A DNA stretch of 64,000 bases. It comes from Deinococcus actinosclerus. GTDB taxonomy: Bacteria; Deinococcota; Deinococci; Deinococcales; Deinococcaceae. Made by a program: the position numbers and the translations under genes. Numbering within the stretch: the stretch's first letter is position 1; the number at the start of each line of letters is the position of its first letter. The notes beneath the pieces were generated by a model, which did no database searches, was not told where the DNA came from, and was given only the letters and a program-made list of their open reading frames with translations. The DNA lies in contig NZ_CP013910.1 in NCBI RefSeq assembly GCF_001507665.1, positions 1,301,501 through 1,365,500 on the forward strand, given 5' to 3'. Below are positions 55,968 to 64,000 of this stretch, piece by piece.

Positions 55968-56855
55968 TTACTTCTTCAGGGCGGCCTGCACGATCTGCGG
56001 CAGGTGATCCTGCAGGCGCAGCATCGGCAGGTCGAAGGTGCTGCGGGCCGGTTCGTTCGGCGCGGTGTTGCCCTCCTTGAGCATCGCGTACTGGTCGCGG
56101 GTGATGGGGGGGCTGGGCAGCACCTGCATCAGCGGCACGGCGAGGTTCATCAGCGGGAGCGGCACGGGCACGATGGGTTTGCGTTTCCCGAGCGCCCCGA
56201 GTTCCAGGTCCAGCAGCTGACGGAACGTGAATTCCTCCGGGCCGGTCAGGGCGAACGTGCCGTGCAGGCCGGTGCGGCTGCCGGCGGCGCGCGCGAAGGC
56301 CTGCGCGACGTCCTGCACGCTGACCGGGCGGAACGGGAACGACCCGTCCCCGATCTGCGGCACGACCGGCGCCGTGGACACGAGTTCCCGCAGCACCCGC
56401 CCGAAGAAGTCGTCCCCGACGCCGAAGATCAGGCTGGGCTGGAAGATCGTCCAGTCCAGCCCGCTGGCCCGCACGAGCGCCTCGGCGCGCGCCTTGCTGC
56501 TGGAGTACCGGCTGCCGCTGTCCTCGCGGGCGCCCAGGGCACTCATGTGCACGTAGCGCGCGCCACGTGGCGTGGCGGCCAGGACGTTGCGGGTGCCCTC
56601 GACATGCACCCGCTCGAAGGTCTGGTCCCCAGCTTCCGCAATGATGCCCACGAGGTGCACGACGACTTCCGGGTCGGCCTGACCGGCGGCGCGCTGCACG
56701 CTGCCCGGGTCGGTCACGTCCAGCTTCACGCCGCGCGCGCCGCTCACCGCCTCGCCCCGGCGGCTGCCCGCCCAGACGTCGTGGCCGTCCTGCACGAGTT
56801 GTTTCACGACTGCTTTCCCGACGAAGCCGCTGGCTCCGGTGACCAAGATCTTCAT
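55968..56855 (-). CDS. NAD(P)-binding protein, NDUFA9/atypical SDR family
   Basis: A 295-residue Rossmann protein of the atypical short-chain dehydrogenase class. It has [20 protein letters not shown] at the start, then [20 protein letters not shown] and [20 protein letters not shown] with a Tyr/Ser-Lys-type segment typical of the NDUFA9-like group, whose members are usually quinone- or carotenoid-context proteins. The ATG overlaps the regulator's stop (ATGA), so it is in the same transcript. Confidence 0.8.
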   Translation of the reverse strand: MKILVTGASGFVGKAVVKQLVQDGHDVWAGSRRGEAVSGARGVKLDVTDPGSVQRAAGQADPEVVVHLVGIIAEAGDQTFERVHVEGTRNVLAATPRGARYVHMSALGAREDSGSRYSSSKARAEALVRASGLDWTIFQPSLIFGVGDDFFGRVLRELVSTAPVVPQIGDGSFPFRPVSVQDVAQAFARAAGSRTGLHGTFALTGPEEFTFRQLLDLELGALGKRKPIVPVPLPLMNLAVPLMQVLPSPPITRDQYAMLKEGNTAPNEPARSTFDLPMLRLQDHLPQIVQAALKK

Positions 56856-57778
56856 GAGGTGCCTCCCTGGGGACGGTGCAGGTGCGCGGCGATGAACTGC
56901 GCGGCGCGTGGGGCGTCCGGCCCGGCGTACACGCCGCCGAACTCCTCGGCCAGTTCCGGGTGGGCGTTGGCCAGCGCGCCGCCCACGAACAGCGGCACGC
57001 CCAGCCCGTCCAGGTCGCGCAGGTGCGCGCGGGTCGGCCCGAGCGCCCAGTCGCCGTTCAGGGCCAGCAGCACCGCGCGAGCGCCCTGCTGCCGCGTGAA
57101 CACCGCCAGGTCGCCCAGCGGCACGTTCGCGCCCAGGTAAGCGACCCGCACGCCCCGGCGCCGCAGGGCCAGGGTCAGCATCATCAGGCCCAGCTCATGT
57201 TCCTCGCCGGGCGCGCAGGCCGCCACGACGAGCGGCCCGAAGCCCTCCTGCACGCCCGCCACGTCCATCAGGTGTGAGAGGCGCGCGCGCAGGAACGCGC
57301 TGGCCTGATGCTCGTGCGCGACCGTGATCTCGCCGCGTTCCCAGCGCGCCCCGATGTCGGCCAGGGTGGGGGAGATCACGTGCGTCAGGACGTCCTCGAC
57401 CGGCAGCTGCGAGTGCACCTGCCCCAGCACGGCGCCGGCCTGATCCATGTCCGAGCCGATCAGGGCCTGCGTGAGCTGGCGGGACCACTCGGCGGCGTCC
57501 CGTGCCTCGGGCTCGTCGGGCACGGCGTCGAGGTCCCGCTGGGTGAGTTCGGCGGCGCGGCTGGCGGGCACCCCGGCGTTCAGGTGCGCCTGCATGCGCT
57601 GGATGGCGGCGACGTCGTGCGGGGAGTACAGCCGGTACCCGTTCGCGCTGCGTTCGGGGCGGGGGAAGCCGTAGCGGCGCTCCCACTGCCGCAGGGTCGT
57701 GGCGGGCACACCGGTCTGCGCCTCGACCTCGGAGGCGGTGAACATGGCGGTCTGTGACCGCCCGGCGGGAAGGTTCAT
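56852..57778 (-). CDS. MerR-family regulator with B12-binding domain (CarH/LdrP type)
   Basis: A 308-residue regulator. The N-terminal MerR helix-turn-helix reads [20 protein letters not shown] then ERRYGFP. The middle part has a four-helix B12-cap with [20 protein letters not shown], and the C-terminal Rossmann-like domain has [19 protein letters not shown] with the ExH cobalamin-binding motif. CarH and LitR of this type use adenosylcobalamin as a light sensor and repress carotenoid genes in the dark. It is divergent to UbiA and CrtD-type genes here. The start is uncertain: ATG 57778 is used, but ATG 57743-57745, directly after a perfect palindrome, is also plausible. Confidence 0.82.
   Translation of the reverse strand: MNLPAGRSQTAMFTASEVEAQTGVPATTLRQWERRYGFPRPERSANGYRLYSPHDVAAIQRMQAHLNAGVPASRAAELTQRDLDAVPDEPEARDAAEWSRQLTQALIGSDMDQAGAVLGQVHSQLPVEDVLTHVISPTLADIGARWERGEITVAHEHQASAFLRARLSHLMDVAGVQEGFGPLVVAACAPGEEHELGLMMLTLALRRRGVRVAYLGANVPLGDLAVFTRQQGARAVLLALNGDWALGPTRAHLRDLDGLGVPLFVGGALANAHPELAEEFGGVYAGPDAPRAAQFIAAHLHRPQGGTS
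57746..57762. promoter_or_regulatory. Perfect palindrome near the start of the CarH-like gene
   Basis: GGCGGTC-TGT-GACCGCC (plus strand), perfect 7-3-7, immediately before the internal ATG at 57745. It may be an operator for the regulator itself or a hairpin at the translation start. Confidence 0.4.
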
Positions 57779-57864
57779 CAAACCCTATTCTGAGCGCCGC
57801 GTGACCGCAGGAACGTAACGATTCCGGCCAAACGCCGGGGCATCTGCCCACCACCCCCAGCCGC

Positions 57865-57870
57865 TATGCT
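57865..57870 (+). promoter_or_regulatory. -10 box (TATGCT) of the UbiA-desaturase genes
   Basis: Fifteen bp before ATG 57886, giving a leader of roughly 8-9 nt. It lies in the 107-bp gap shared with the divergent regulator. Confidence 0.5.
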
Positions 57871-57885
57871 GCGGAGGTTGCCGTC

Positions 57886-58785
57886 ATGCCGACCGACCGC
57901 GCCGCCCCCACCCTGACGCCCGCCCGCTTCCCGCTGCGGCGCGCACTGGTCGTGTCCCGCCCGGCGCTGTGGGTGAACACCGTGGGCACCCTGGTGACCG
58001 GCGTGTGGCTCACGGGCCGTCTGTACACCCTGGACGCCGGGGTGCTGGCGCTGCTGGCGTACCTGACCCTGCCGTTCAACCTCCTGATCTACGGCCTGAA
58101 CGACCTATGGGACCAGGAGGAAGACGCCCGCTCCTCCCGCAAGGGCGGCTGGCAGGGCGCGCGGCTCCGGGCGCAGGAGGCCGCGCCGCTGCTGCGCGCC
58201 ACCCTGTGGTGGAACCTCCCCGCCCTGGCCGGGCTGGGCGCGCTGCTGCCACCCCCCGCCACGCTGCTGCTGCTGGCCTCCGCGCTGCTGTTCGCCGCGT
58301 ACAGCCTCCCCCCGCTGCGCCTGAAAGCCCGCCCGTTCCTGGACGGCCTGAGCAACGTCGCGTACGCCCTGCCGCTCGCGCTGCCCGCCCTGGCCCTGGG
58401 CAGCCAAGTGCCGTGGTGGCCGCTGCTGGCCCTCATGAGCTACTCGGTCGGCAAGCACGCCTTCGACGCCGCGCAGGACATCCCCGCCGACCGCGCCGCC
58501 GGAACCCGCACGGTCGCCACCACCCTCGGCGCGCGCGGCGCGGCCACCTACGCCCTGACGTGGTTCGTCCTCGCCTCGGCGCTGCTGCTCCCCGCGTCGA
58601 AACTGACCGCGCTGGCGCTGCTCCTCACCTGCGGCGGCATGGCCCTGCGCCTCCTGCTGCGACCCACCCCCGAACAGGCCGCGCGCCTGTACCCCCTGAG
58701 CATCGTCACCCCCTGGATCGTCGGCGCAGTCGCCGGGGTGCAACTCGTGTTCCTGCTGGCGCGCGGCCAGTGGACCGGGTTCTGA
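57886..58785 (+). CDS. UbiA-family prenyltransferase
   Basis: A 299-residue membrane protein with about eight or nine segments. The two aspartate-rich motifs are present: [20 protein letters not shown] and [20 protein letters not shown]. Relatives in carotenoid clusters are lycopene elongase/hydratase-type enzymes; a role in modifying a carotenoid end group is inferred from its location before a carotenoid desaturase. The 2-bp junction with the next gene indicates one transcript. Confidence 0.82.
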   Translation: MPTDRAAPTLTPARFPLRRALVVSRPALWVNTVGTLVTGVWLTGRLYTLDAGVLALLAYLTLPFNLLIYGLNDLWDQEEDARSSRKGGWQGARLRAQEAAPLLRATLWWNLPALAGLGALLPPPATLLLLASALLFAAYSLPPLRLKARPFLDGLSNVAYALPLALPALALGSQVPWWPLLALMSYSVGKHAFDAAQDIPADRAAGTRTVATTLGARGAATYALTWFVLASALLLPASKLTALALLLTCGGMALRLLLRPTPEQAARLYPLSIVTPWIVGAVAGVQLVFLLARGQWTGF

Positions 58786-58786
58786 C

Positions 58787-60151
58787 GTGACCCGCAGCGT
58801 CGGCACTCAGACGGTCGGCATCCTGGGAGGCGGGATCGCCGGACTGGCCCTCGCCGCCCGCCTCGCGGGGCGGGGGCACGCGGTCACTGTGTACGACCGC
58901 GATCAGGCCGGCGGGAAGCTGCGCCGCCTCACCCTGGCGGGCGAGGTGGTGGACACCGGCCCCAGCCTGTTCACGTTCCCGCAGGTGTGGCGCGCGTACC
59001 TGCGCGGCCTGAACGAACCCGACCCCCTGCACCTGCGTACGCTGCCCGGCGGGCTGGGCGTGCACCACACGCCGCACGGCCCGGTGCCGCTCCCGGTGCC
59101 GCCCGGCCATCCCCTGTACCCGCACTGGCAGCGGTACCTGCGGGCCGCGCAGCCCCTCACGCCGTTCCTGGGCGTGCTGCTGACCACCCCGCCGCGACTG
59201 CGCGACCCGCTGTTCCGGCAGGCGGCTGCCGCGCTGCTGCGCGTGCAGGGCCCGCACCTGACCGCGCAGGGGTGGCTGGCCGCCCAGCGGCTCCCACCCG
59301 CCCTGACCCACGCTCTGGCCACGCACGCCCTGAACGCCGGACTGCCCCCCGGGGTGGCGCCGCCGCTGTACGCGCTGATCCCGGCGCTGGTCGGCGCAGA
59401 CGTCTCCCGCCCGGCGGACGGCATGGGAGCGCTGCTGGACGCCCTGCTGGCGTTCGGGCAGGCGCGCGGCGTGCAGGTGCGCGAGCACACCCCGGTCACG
59501 CGGCTGGACGGGCAGACCCTCACCCTCGCGGACGGCGAGGTGGCGCGGCACGACCTGATCGTCAGTGCCCTCGACCCGCACCGACTGGCCGCGCTGCGGG
59601 GCCGCCCCACCCCCTCACCCGTCGCGCGGCGCACCGTCAGCGGCGTCGGCGTGTACGCCGTCCTGCCCCGGCCCGCCCCGCTGCCCGCCACGAGCGTCCT
59701 GCCGCCCACCAGCTTCGCGGCGTTCCACGCGCACGTCCGGCGCGGCGCGCTGCCCCCGGACACCCTCACCCTGGTGCACGCGTGCGGGCGGCAGCTGAGT
59801 GTGCTGCTCGCCACGCCCGCCACCGGCGAGGCTCTCACCCTGGACCACCCCTGGGTGCAGGCGCAACTCCGGCGGACCGAGGAGACCCTGAAGACCCCCG
59901 GCCTGCTGCAAGGCGCGCTGGACGTCGCCACGCTCGCCCCCGACCACTACGCGCAGGGCGGACACCCCGGCGGCGCCCTGTACGGCCCGGGCCTCCCCGC
60001 ATGGCGCGGCGGGCCGCTGCACCCCCAGCCGTACCGCCTGCGCGCCGGACTGTGGCAGGTCGGCACCGGCGTCCACCCCGGTGGCGGCATCCCCGCCATT
60101 CTGGGCGGCGTGCAGATCGTCGACCGACTGCTGGAGGAGGCGGGCTGGTAG
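58787..60151 (+). CDS. Carotenoid desaturase, CrtD/CrtI family
   Basis: A 454-residue FAD-dependent carotenoid dehydrogenase. The N-terminal dinucleotide motif [20 protein letters not shown] is followed by [20 protein letters not shown] and [13 protein letters not shown], and the C-terminus ends with the family motif [20 protein letters not shown]. The 3,4-desaturase (CrtD) type is favoured by the UbiA neighbour, but phytoene desaturation (CrtI) cannot be excluded. Confidence 0.82.
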   Translation: MTRSVGTQTVGILGGGIAGLALAARLAGRGHAVTVYDRDQAGGKLRRLTLAGEVVDTGPSLFTFPQVWRAYLRGLNEPDPLHLRTLPGGLGVHHTPHGPVPLPVPPGHPLYPHWQRYLRAAQPLTPFLGVLLTTPPRLRDPLFRQAAAALLRVQGPHLTAQGWLAAQRLPPALTHALATHALNAGLPPGVAPPLYALIPALVGADVSRPADGMGALLDALLAFGQARGVQVREHTPVTRLDGQTLTLADGEVARHDLIVSALDPHRLAALRGRPTPSPVARRTVSGVGVYAVLPRPAPLPATSVLPPTSFAAFHAHVRRGALPPDTLTLVHACGRQLSVLLATPATGEALTLDHPWVQAQLRRTEETLKTPGLLQGALDVATLAPDHYAQGGHPGGALYGPGLPAWRGGPLHPQPYRLRAGLWQVGTGVHPGGGIPAILGGVQIVDRLLEEAGW

Positions 60152-60154
60152 GGG

Positions 60155-60577
60155 TCAGGGCACCCGCAGCGTCGCGGTGTTCGACACGAGGGTCAGGCGG
60201 GTGTTCCCGGCCTGCGCCTGAACGTGCGCCGTCATGAGGTACGTCCCGGCGGGTAGCCGCGCGGCGCGGACGGGGGAGAGGTCGAGGGTGAACGCCCCCC
60301 ACGCGTCCCGCGTGGTGTTCACGCCCAGGCCCACCTCGGCGCAGCGGGTCGAGCGGTCCGGGTACCCGAGGAGGGCGCGGCCCTGCCGGTCGAAGACGGT
60401 GTACCGCACCTGACACTGCCCGGTCGTGAGCGAGCGTCCCGGCGATTCCAGGCCCTTCACGCGCAGGGTAACGCGGGGCTGCGTGGCGGTCAGGGTGCCC
60501 GTCAGGAACAGGTGTGCGGGCGCGTGCTCGGGCATACCGGACAGCAGCAGGGGGAACAGGAGGCCTGCTCGGCGCAT
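60155..60577 (-). CDS. Small secreted protein, possibly BsuPI-like
   Basis: A 140-residue exported protein with a short N-terminal signal ([20 protein letters not shown]). The mature part is a beta-sandwich-like sequence with [20 protein letters not shown] and [15 protein letters not shown], which loosely recalls the BsuPI intracellular proteinase inhibitor fold; this is tentative. Its 3' end faces the desaturase gene, 3 bp apart. ATG 60577 has TAGCCT 6 bp upstream. Confidence 0.5.
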   Translation of the reverse strand: MRRAGLLFPLLLSGMPEHAPAHLFLTGTLTATQPRVTLRVKGLESPGRSLTTGQCQVRYTVFDRQGRALLGYPDRSTRCAEVGLGVNTTRDAWGAFTLDLSPVRAARLPAGTYLMTAHVQAQAGNTRLTLVSNTATLRVP

Positions 60578-60583
60578 GGGCTC

Positions 60584-60589
60584 AGGCTA
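60584..60589 (-). promoter_or_regulatory. -10 box (TAGCCT) of the small secreted-protein gene
   Basis: Six bp before ATG 60577, no ribosome binding site. Confidence 0.5.
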
Positions 60590-60596
60590 ACGAACA

Positions 60597-60622
60597 GCAC
60601 CCCCTCCGTGTGGAAGGGGTGC
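60597..60622 (-). terminator. Hairpin between the subtilisin gene and the small secreted-protein gene
   Basis: An 11-bp stem with one mismatch (GCACCCCTTCC against GGAGGGGGTGC) and a 4-nt loop, ending in TGTT on the minus strand. Confidence 0.5.
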
Positions 60623-60628
60623 CGTTTG

Positions 60629-60751
60629 ATACGGGATTAAAGTGATTTTCTTCCAACGTGCTCGTGTTCCGTTGTTCCCTCTCCCCCTGTGGGAGAGGAA
60701 GGGATGAGCGAGGCGACGGAAGGGTGAGGGGGCCACCGGGCGACTCCGTAT
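60629..60751. repeat. Second MITE-like intergenic repeat, ATACGG ends
   Basis: A 123-bp noncoding stretch bounded by ATACGG and CCGTAT with an internal perfect hairpin (CCTCTCCC-loop-GGGAGAGG at 60678-60698). The outer ends match those of the element at 55200-55332 but the interior differs. It lies in the 211-bp gap between the small secreted-protein gene and the subtilisin gene. Confidence 0.5.
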
Positions 60752-60788
60752 GATTTAGAATCGCCTTACTCTCGTATGCGCGGAAGGA

Positions 60789-62540
60789 TTACTGGCCGGT
60801 GATGGCCTTCAGGGGGTCGACCAGACCGTACCCGAAGTTGTTGTCCTTCCCGGCGGTGCCGAGGTCCTTGGCGGTGCTGGTCAGCAGGCTGAGCAGCTGG
60901 GTGTTCGTCAGGGTGGGCTTGGCGGCCCAGACGACCGCGGCGGCGGCGCTGACGTGGGGGGTGGCCATGCTGGTGCCGTTGTAGGACTCGTAGTCGGCGC
61001 CCGTCACGGCGACGGTGCCGGTGGTGGGCAGCTTGCCGAGCAGCGCCTGACCGTCGGCCTGCTGGATACCGACGACGGGCACGGCGTAGCTGTTGGTGAG
61101 GCTCATACCCAGGGCGCCCGCGGCGTTGTTGTAGATCATGACGCCCTTGGCGCCGCTGGCGACGGCGTTGGCGGTCTTCTCCTCGAAGGAGCAGGTGCCG
61201 CGGGCGATCAGGGCGATGTTCCCGGCCAGGGCGCTGTTGCGGGTGCTGGTACCGCAGAATTCGTTCGCGCCGGCGGTGCCGGTGCCGTCCCCGGCCTTGA
61301 CGATGGTGCCGGTGAAGCTGCCCTTGCCGGTCAGGTCGGCGGCCTGCACCTGGGTGAAGGTCACGCCGCCGCCGGAGGCGCTGGCGCGGGTGCCCTGGCC
61401 CAGGGGCACACTGCTGATCACGTCCACGCCGGGGCCGACCAGATCGACCTGCGTGCCGAAGTTGCTGAAGTCCGCCTTGGCGAGGTTGCTGTCCACCGCG
61501 CCGATGCCGACCACTTCGGTGTACGCGGCGGGGTAGGAGACGGCGGCGCCGTCGTTGCCGGTCGCGGCGATGGTCATGGCGCCCTTGTTCCAGACGCTGG
61601 TGTAGGCGCGCTGCTCGGTCACGCTCTTGCTGCCGCCGCCCAGGGAGAGGCTGATGACGACCTTGTTCTCGGTGCCGCCCTGGCTCTTGAGCTGCGCGGC
61701 GCACCAGTTCACGCCGTTGATGATGCCGCTGCTGCTGCCGGAGCCGGTGTCGCCCAGCACGCGGGCCATGTACAGGTTCACGCCGGTGGCGACGCCGACC
61801 ACGCCGTTGGCGTCCATGCCGTCCTGCAGGCCGGCCGCGCCGGTGCCCGCGCCGAGCTGCGCGAAGATCGTGCCGGACACGTGCGTGCCGTGGTGCGACA
61901 GGTCGTTCAGGGCGTAGGGGTCGTTGCGGTTGGCTTCGGTGGTGACGAAGTTCTTGAAGCCCTTGAGCTTGCGCGCGAATTCGGGGTGGTTGCCGTCGAT
62001 GCCGGTGTCGCCGACGCACACGGCGACGCCCGTGCCGGTGTAGCCGGCGGCGCGGAGGTTCTGGACGCGCAGGGCGTTGTCGCCCCAGGTGAACTCGCCG
62101 CTGGGGGCGTACAGGGCCTGCGCGCTGAGGTTCTGGCTGCCCAGGCTGGCCTTGGCGGCGCTGTCCTTGACGCCGCTCTTGAAGCCCATGGCGTGACGCA
62201 CGTAGTCGGGTTCGATGTATTCGACGCTGGGGTTGGCCTTCAGTTTGGCCAGTGCGGCGGCGTCGAGTTTCACGGCGGCGGCGCTGATGTCCACCCACTG
62301 GCTGGTCATGATCCCGCCCGCTGCGGCGATGGCCTGGGCCTGCACGGCGGCCTGGTCGGTCAGGCTCTGGCTGCTGAGGTTGCCCTGTTTGAAGCCCACC
62401 AGGTACGCGCCGGGAATGGCGTCGGCGGCGGTGGGGGCGCTGGCCTCGGGGGCCGTGGCGACCGGGGTGGCCGTCTGCTGGCTGCAGGCGGCGAGGCTCA
62501 GGGCGAGGGTGGCGGCCAGGATGGAACGGGTGTGCTTCAT
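60789..62540 (-). CDS. Secreted subtilisin-like serine protease (S8) with PA insert, lipoprotein
   Basis: A 583-residue extracellular protease. The N-terminus has a lipobox (LSLAACS, Cys19), then an inhibitor-type propeptide (AYLVGFKQ...YIEPDYV). The catalytic triad lies at Asp178 (CVGDTGIDGNHPE), His217 (SHHGTHVSGTI) and Ser near 525 (YNGTSMATPHVSAAA). A protease-associated insert (CGTSTRNSALAGNIALIARG, then CSFEEKTANAVASGAKG) precedes the Ser. CTGGAG precedes the ATG. Confidence 0.92.
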   Translation of the reverse strand: MKHTRSILAATLALSLAACSQQTATPVATAPEASAPTAADAIPGAYLVGFKQGNLSSQSLTDQAAVQAQAIAAAGGIMTSQWVDISAAAVKLDAAALAKLKANPSVEYIEPDYVRHAMGFKSGVKDSAAKASLGSQNLSAQALYAPSGEFTWGDNALRVQNLRAAGYTGTGVAVCVGDTGIDGNHPEFARKLKGFKNFVTTEANRNDPYALNDLSHHGTHVSGTIFAQLGAGTGAAGLQDGMDANGVVGVATGVNLYMARVLGDTGSGSSSGIINGVNWCAAQLKSQGGTENKVVISLSLGGGSKSVTEQRAYTSVWNKGAMTIAATGNDGAAVSYPAAYTEVVGIGAVDSNLAKADFSNFGTQVDLVGPGVDVISSVPLGQGTRASASGGGVTFTQVQAADLTGKGSFTGTIVKAGDGTGTAGANEFCGTSTRNSALAGNIALIARGTCSFEEKTANAVASGAKGVMIYNNAAGALGMSLTNSYAVPVVGIQQADGQALLGKLPTTGTVAVTGADYESYNGTSMATPHVSAAAAVVWAAKPTLTNTQLLSLLTSTAKDLGTAGKDNNFGYGLVDPLKAITGQ

Positions 62541-63028
62541 GGGATCTCCAGTGTGCGGCGGAAGACGGGCTTCCGGCTCGCAGCCGAACGCGGGTGGGAA
62601 CGGCGGTCTGGCGCGGCCGGGGGCTGCGTCAGGGCGGGCAGTGAGCGTCGCTCGGTGTGTTGAAGTTGAGGGGGATGTTAGTGCCCAGTGGGATCACAAT
62701 GAACCGCATGTCTAGGTTGCTCTGGAGTGGGTTCAGAATGCCGGACATTTATCGTGTGACAGGGCCTGAATGGTGTCTCGGGCGGCATCCGCCGCTTCAT
62801 TTGAGGCACCCCGCCCGGCGGTTCTGAGGTAGAGTTATGTTTCTCATTCTTCAGTCAGTTCGCGATCAAGAATTGTCATGTGGCAATAAAACCAGTCATC
62901 GTATTTACAAACGGAAATGACCTGATTGTTCTGAATGGCGCCTGTCTACCCTGTGTCTGGTTGACTGCCAGCAGAAAAGGGCGTCCAGCTTTGGCTGGGC
63001 GCCCCCCATTCGGGTGGTCGGTGCTGGC
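62541..63028. other. 488-bp gap with no convincing gene
   Basis: Between the subtilisin and P5C dehydrogenase genes. It holds the dehydrogenase terminator (62975-63004) and an AT-rich core at about 62820-62960. A 65-codon open frame at 62880-63077 runs through the terminator and dehydrogenase 3' end and is not credible. The subtilisin promoter must lie in the left part but no clear -10/-35 pair is visible. Confidence 0.6.
62975..63004 (-). terminator. Rho-independent terminator after the P5C dehydrogenase gene
   Basis: On the minus strand, an 11-bp stem with one mismatch (GGGCGCCCAGC against GCTGGACGCCC), short loop, followed by TTTT. Confidence 0.8.
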
Positions 63029-64000
63029 TTACCAGCGTTCGGTGACGGTCTTGAGCTGCATGAAGTTCGCCAGGTAATCCGGGCCCCCCGCCTTGCTGTC
63101 CGTGCCGCTCATGTTGTAGCCGCCGAAGGGCTGCACGCCCACGATCGCGCCCGTGATCTTGCGGTTGAAGTACAGGTTCCCGACCTCGAACTCCGCGCGG
63201 GCCTGCTCCAGCCGCTCACGACTGGCGCTGCACACGCCGCCCGTCAGGCCGTACTCGGTGCTGTTCGCGATATCCAGCGCGTCCTGCCAGTCCCGCGCGC
63301 GGATGACCGACACGACCGGCCCGAAGATCTCCTCCTGCGCCAGACGCGACTCGCGCTTCACGTCGCCCACGATGGTCGGCTGCACGTAGTAGCCCTGCTT
63401 CCCGTTCGCCTCGCCGGTCGCGTTGCCGCCCAGCAGCACCTTGCCCTCATCGGGGGCAATCTCCAGGTAGCTCTTGATCTTGTCGAAGCTCATCTGGTTC
63501 ACGACCGCCGTGACGTTCGCGTTCTCCTCGCCCGTCCCGACCTTCAGGGCACCCGCGCGCTTCACGAAGGCATTCACCACGTCGTCGTACACGCTGTCCA
63601 CCACGATCAGGCGGCTCATGGCGCTGCACTTCTGCCCGTTGAACCCGAACGCGCCCTGCACCGCCGCCGTCACTGCCACGTCCAGATCGGCGGTCTCGTC
63701 CACGATCATGCCGTCCTTGCCGCCCAGCTCCATGATCACGCGCTTGATCCACTTCTGGCCGGGCTGCACCTTCGCCGCCACCTCGTTGATGTGCAGGCCC
63801 ACCGCGCGGCTCCCCGTGAACGTGATGAAACGCGTCTTCGCGTGCGTCGTCAGGTACTCGCCGATCTCCTTGCCCACGCCGGGCAGGAACTGCAGCACGC
63901 CGGCGGGCAGCCCGGCCTCCAGCATGATGTCCACCATGAACCCTGCGATCAATCCCGCGTCCTCGGCGGGTTTCACGATCACGCAGTTTCCCACCACGAT
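63029..64000 (-). CDS. 1-pyrroline-5-carboxylate dehydrogenase, 3' part (start outside the window)
   Basis: Oxidises P5C to glutamate in proline breakdown. The visible C-terminal 323 or so residues include [14 protein letters not shown] at the window edge, [20 protein letters not shown], the general-base Glu in [20 protein letters not shown], the catalytic Cys in [18 protein letters not shown], and [14 protein letters not shown]. RocA/PruA-type P5C dehydrogenases of about 515-525 residues have this sequence style. The 5' end is cut at 64000. Confidence 0.88.
   Translation of the reverse strand: MVVGNCVIVKPAEDAGLIAGFMVDIMLEAGLPAGVLQFLPGVGKEIGEYLTTHAKTRFITFTGSRAVGLHINEVAAKVQPGQKWIKRVIMELGGKDGMIVDETADLDVAVTAAVQGAFGFNGQKCSAMSRLIVVDSVYDDVVNAFVKRAGALKVGTGEENANVTAVVNQMSFDKIKSYLEIAPDEGKVLLGGNATGEANGKQGYYVQPTIVGDVKRESRLAQEEIFGPVVSVIRARDWQDALDIANSTEYGLTGGVCSASRERLEQARAEFEVGNLYFNRKITGAIVGVQPFGGYNMSGTDSKAGGPDYLANFMQLKTVTERW

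Noticed and set aside
57788..57864. GGAACGTAACGATTCC as a CarH operator
   Set aside because: Only the outer four bases on each side are complementary; not convincing without footprint data.
62880..63077. 65-codon open frame after the subtilisin gene
   Set aside because: It runs through a T-run terminator and into the 3' end of the opposite-strand dehydrogenase gene.

Overview
This is a very GC-rich bacterial chromosome segment, almost wall-to-wall genes, and it looks like a Deinococcus. The pointers are a bacillithiol gene (bshC), a Deinococcus-style RecO, a B12-binding MerR regulator beside carotenoid genes, many short secreted proteins known mainly from this genus, and a start-site habit typical of Deinococcus: a TANNNT -10 box 5-10 bp before the start codon with no Shine-Dalgarno (leaderless mRNA). 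I find no rRNA, tRNA, CRISPR array, insertion sequence with a transposase, or phage genes.

Layout. 1-3436: glycolate oxidase genes glcF-glcD-glcE. 3527-5440: secreted 2',3'-cyclic nucleotidase. 5640-8971: maltose/trehalose-type ABC importer (binding protein and two permeases) with a strong promoter and operator-like palindromes. 9085-12267: small unknowns, a frameshifted AlbA/Schlafen-type regulator, and a secreted protein. 12264-16428: truD, an aldehyde dehydrogenase and a frameshifted ArsB. 16514-18393: two-gene ABC transporter. 18491-25750: EEP phosphatase, recO, rsmE-prmA, proC, bshC and a Crp/Fnr regulator. 25873-31418: a WecG/TagA glycosyltransferase facing a deoC-maf-mreC-mreD-mrdA operon (cell elongation). 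31530-32480: an AT-rich island with an orphan polymorphic-toxin C-terminus and its likely immunity gene. 32666-39637: thioesterase, small P-loop protein, epimerase, VanZ, MoxR ATPase, a DUF58-transglutaminase fusion and three small unknowns. 39663-46280: pcp, mutM-pdxH, an ATP-cone kinase, TetR, polyphosphate glucokinase and a Spo0M-like protein. 46332-53494: an eight-gene sulfur assimilation and sulfonate-type uptake operon on the minus strand. 53588-55907: M8 metalloprotease and two tandem phosphoribosyltransferases. 55968-60151: light/B12-type regulator divergent from a UbiA prenyltransferase and a carotenoid desaturase. 60155-64000: small secreted protein, secreted subtilisin and the 3' part of a P5C dehydrogenase.

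Two window-wide patterns matter for anyone using this annotation. First, 27 gene starts carry a -10 box 5-10 bp upstream and no ribosome binding site, so starts were chosen on that basis; operon-internal genes instead use ATGA/GTGA overlaps or GGAGG sites. Second, four genes (AlbA-type regulator, arsB, pdxH, ATP-cone kinase) are broken at five places, each repaired by adding one base to a run of 5-7 identical G/C bases. This looks more like a consistent sequencing or assembly undercall than real gene decay.

The most interesting loci are the toxin-immunity island, the AlbA-type regulator whose -10 box sits inside a perfect inverted repeat, the DUF58-transglutaminase fusion, and the probable photoregulated carotenoid locus.
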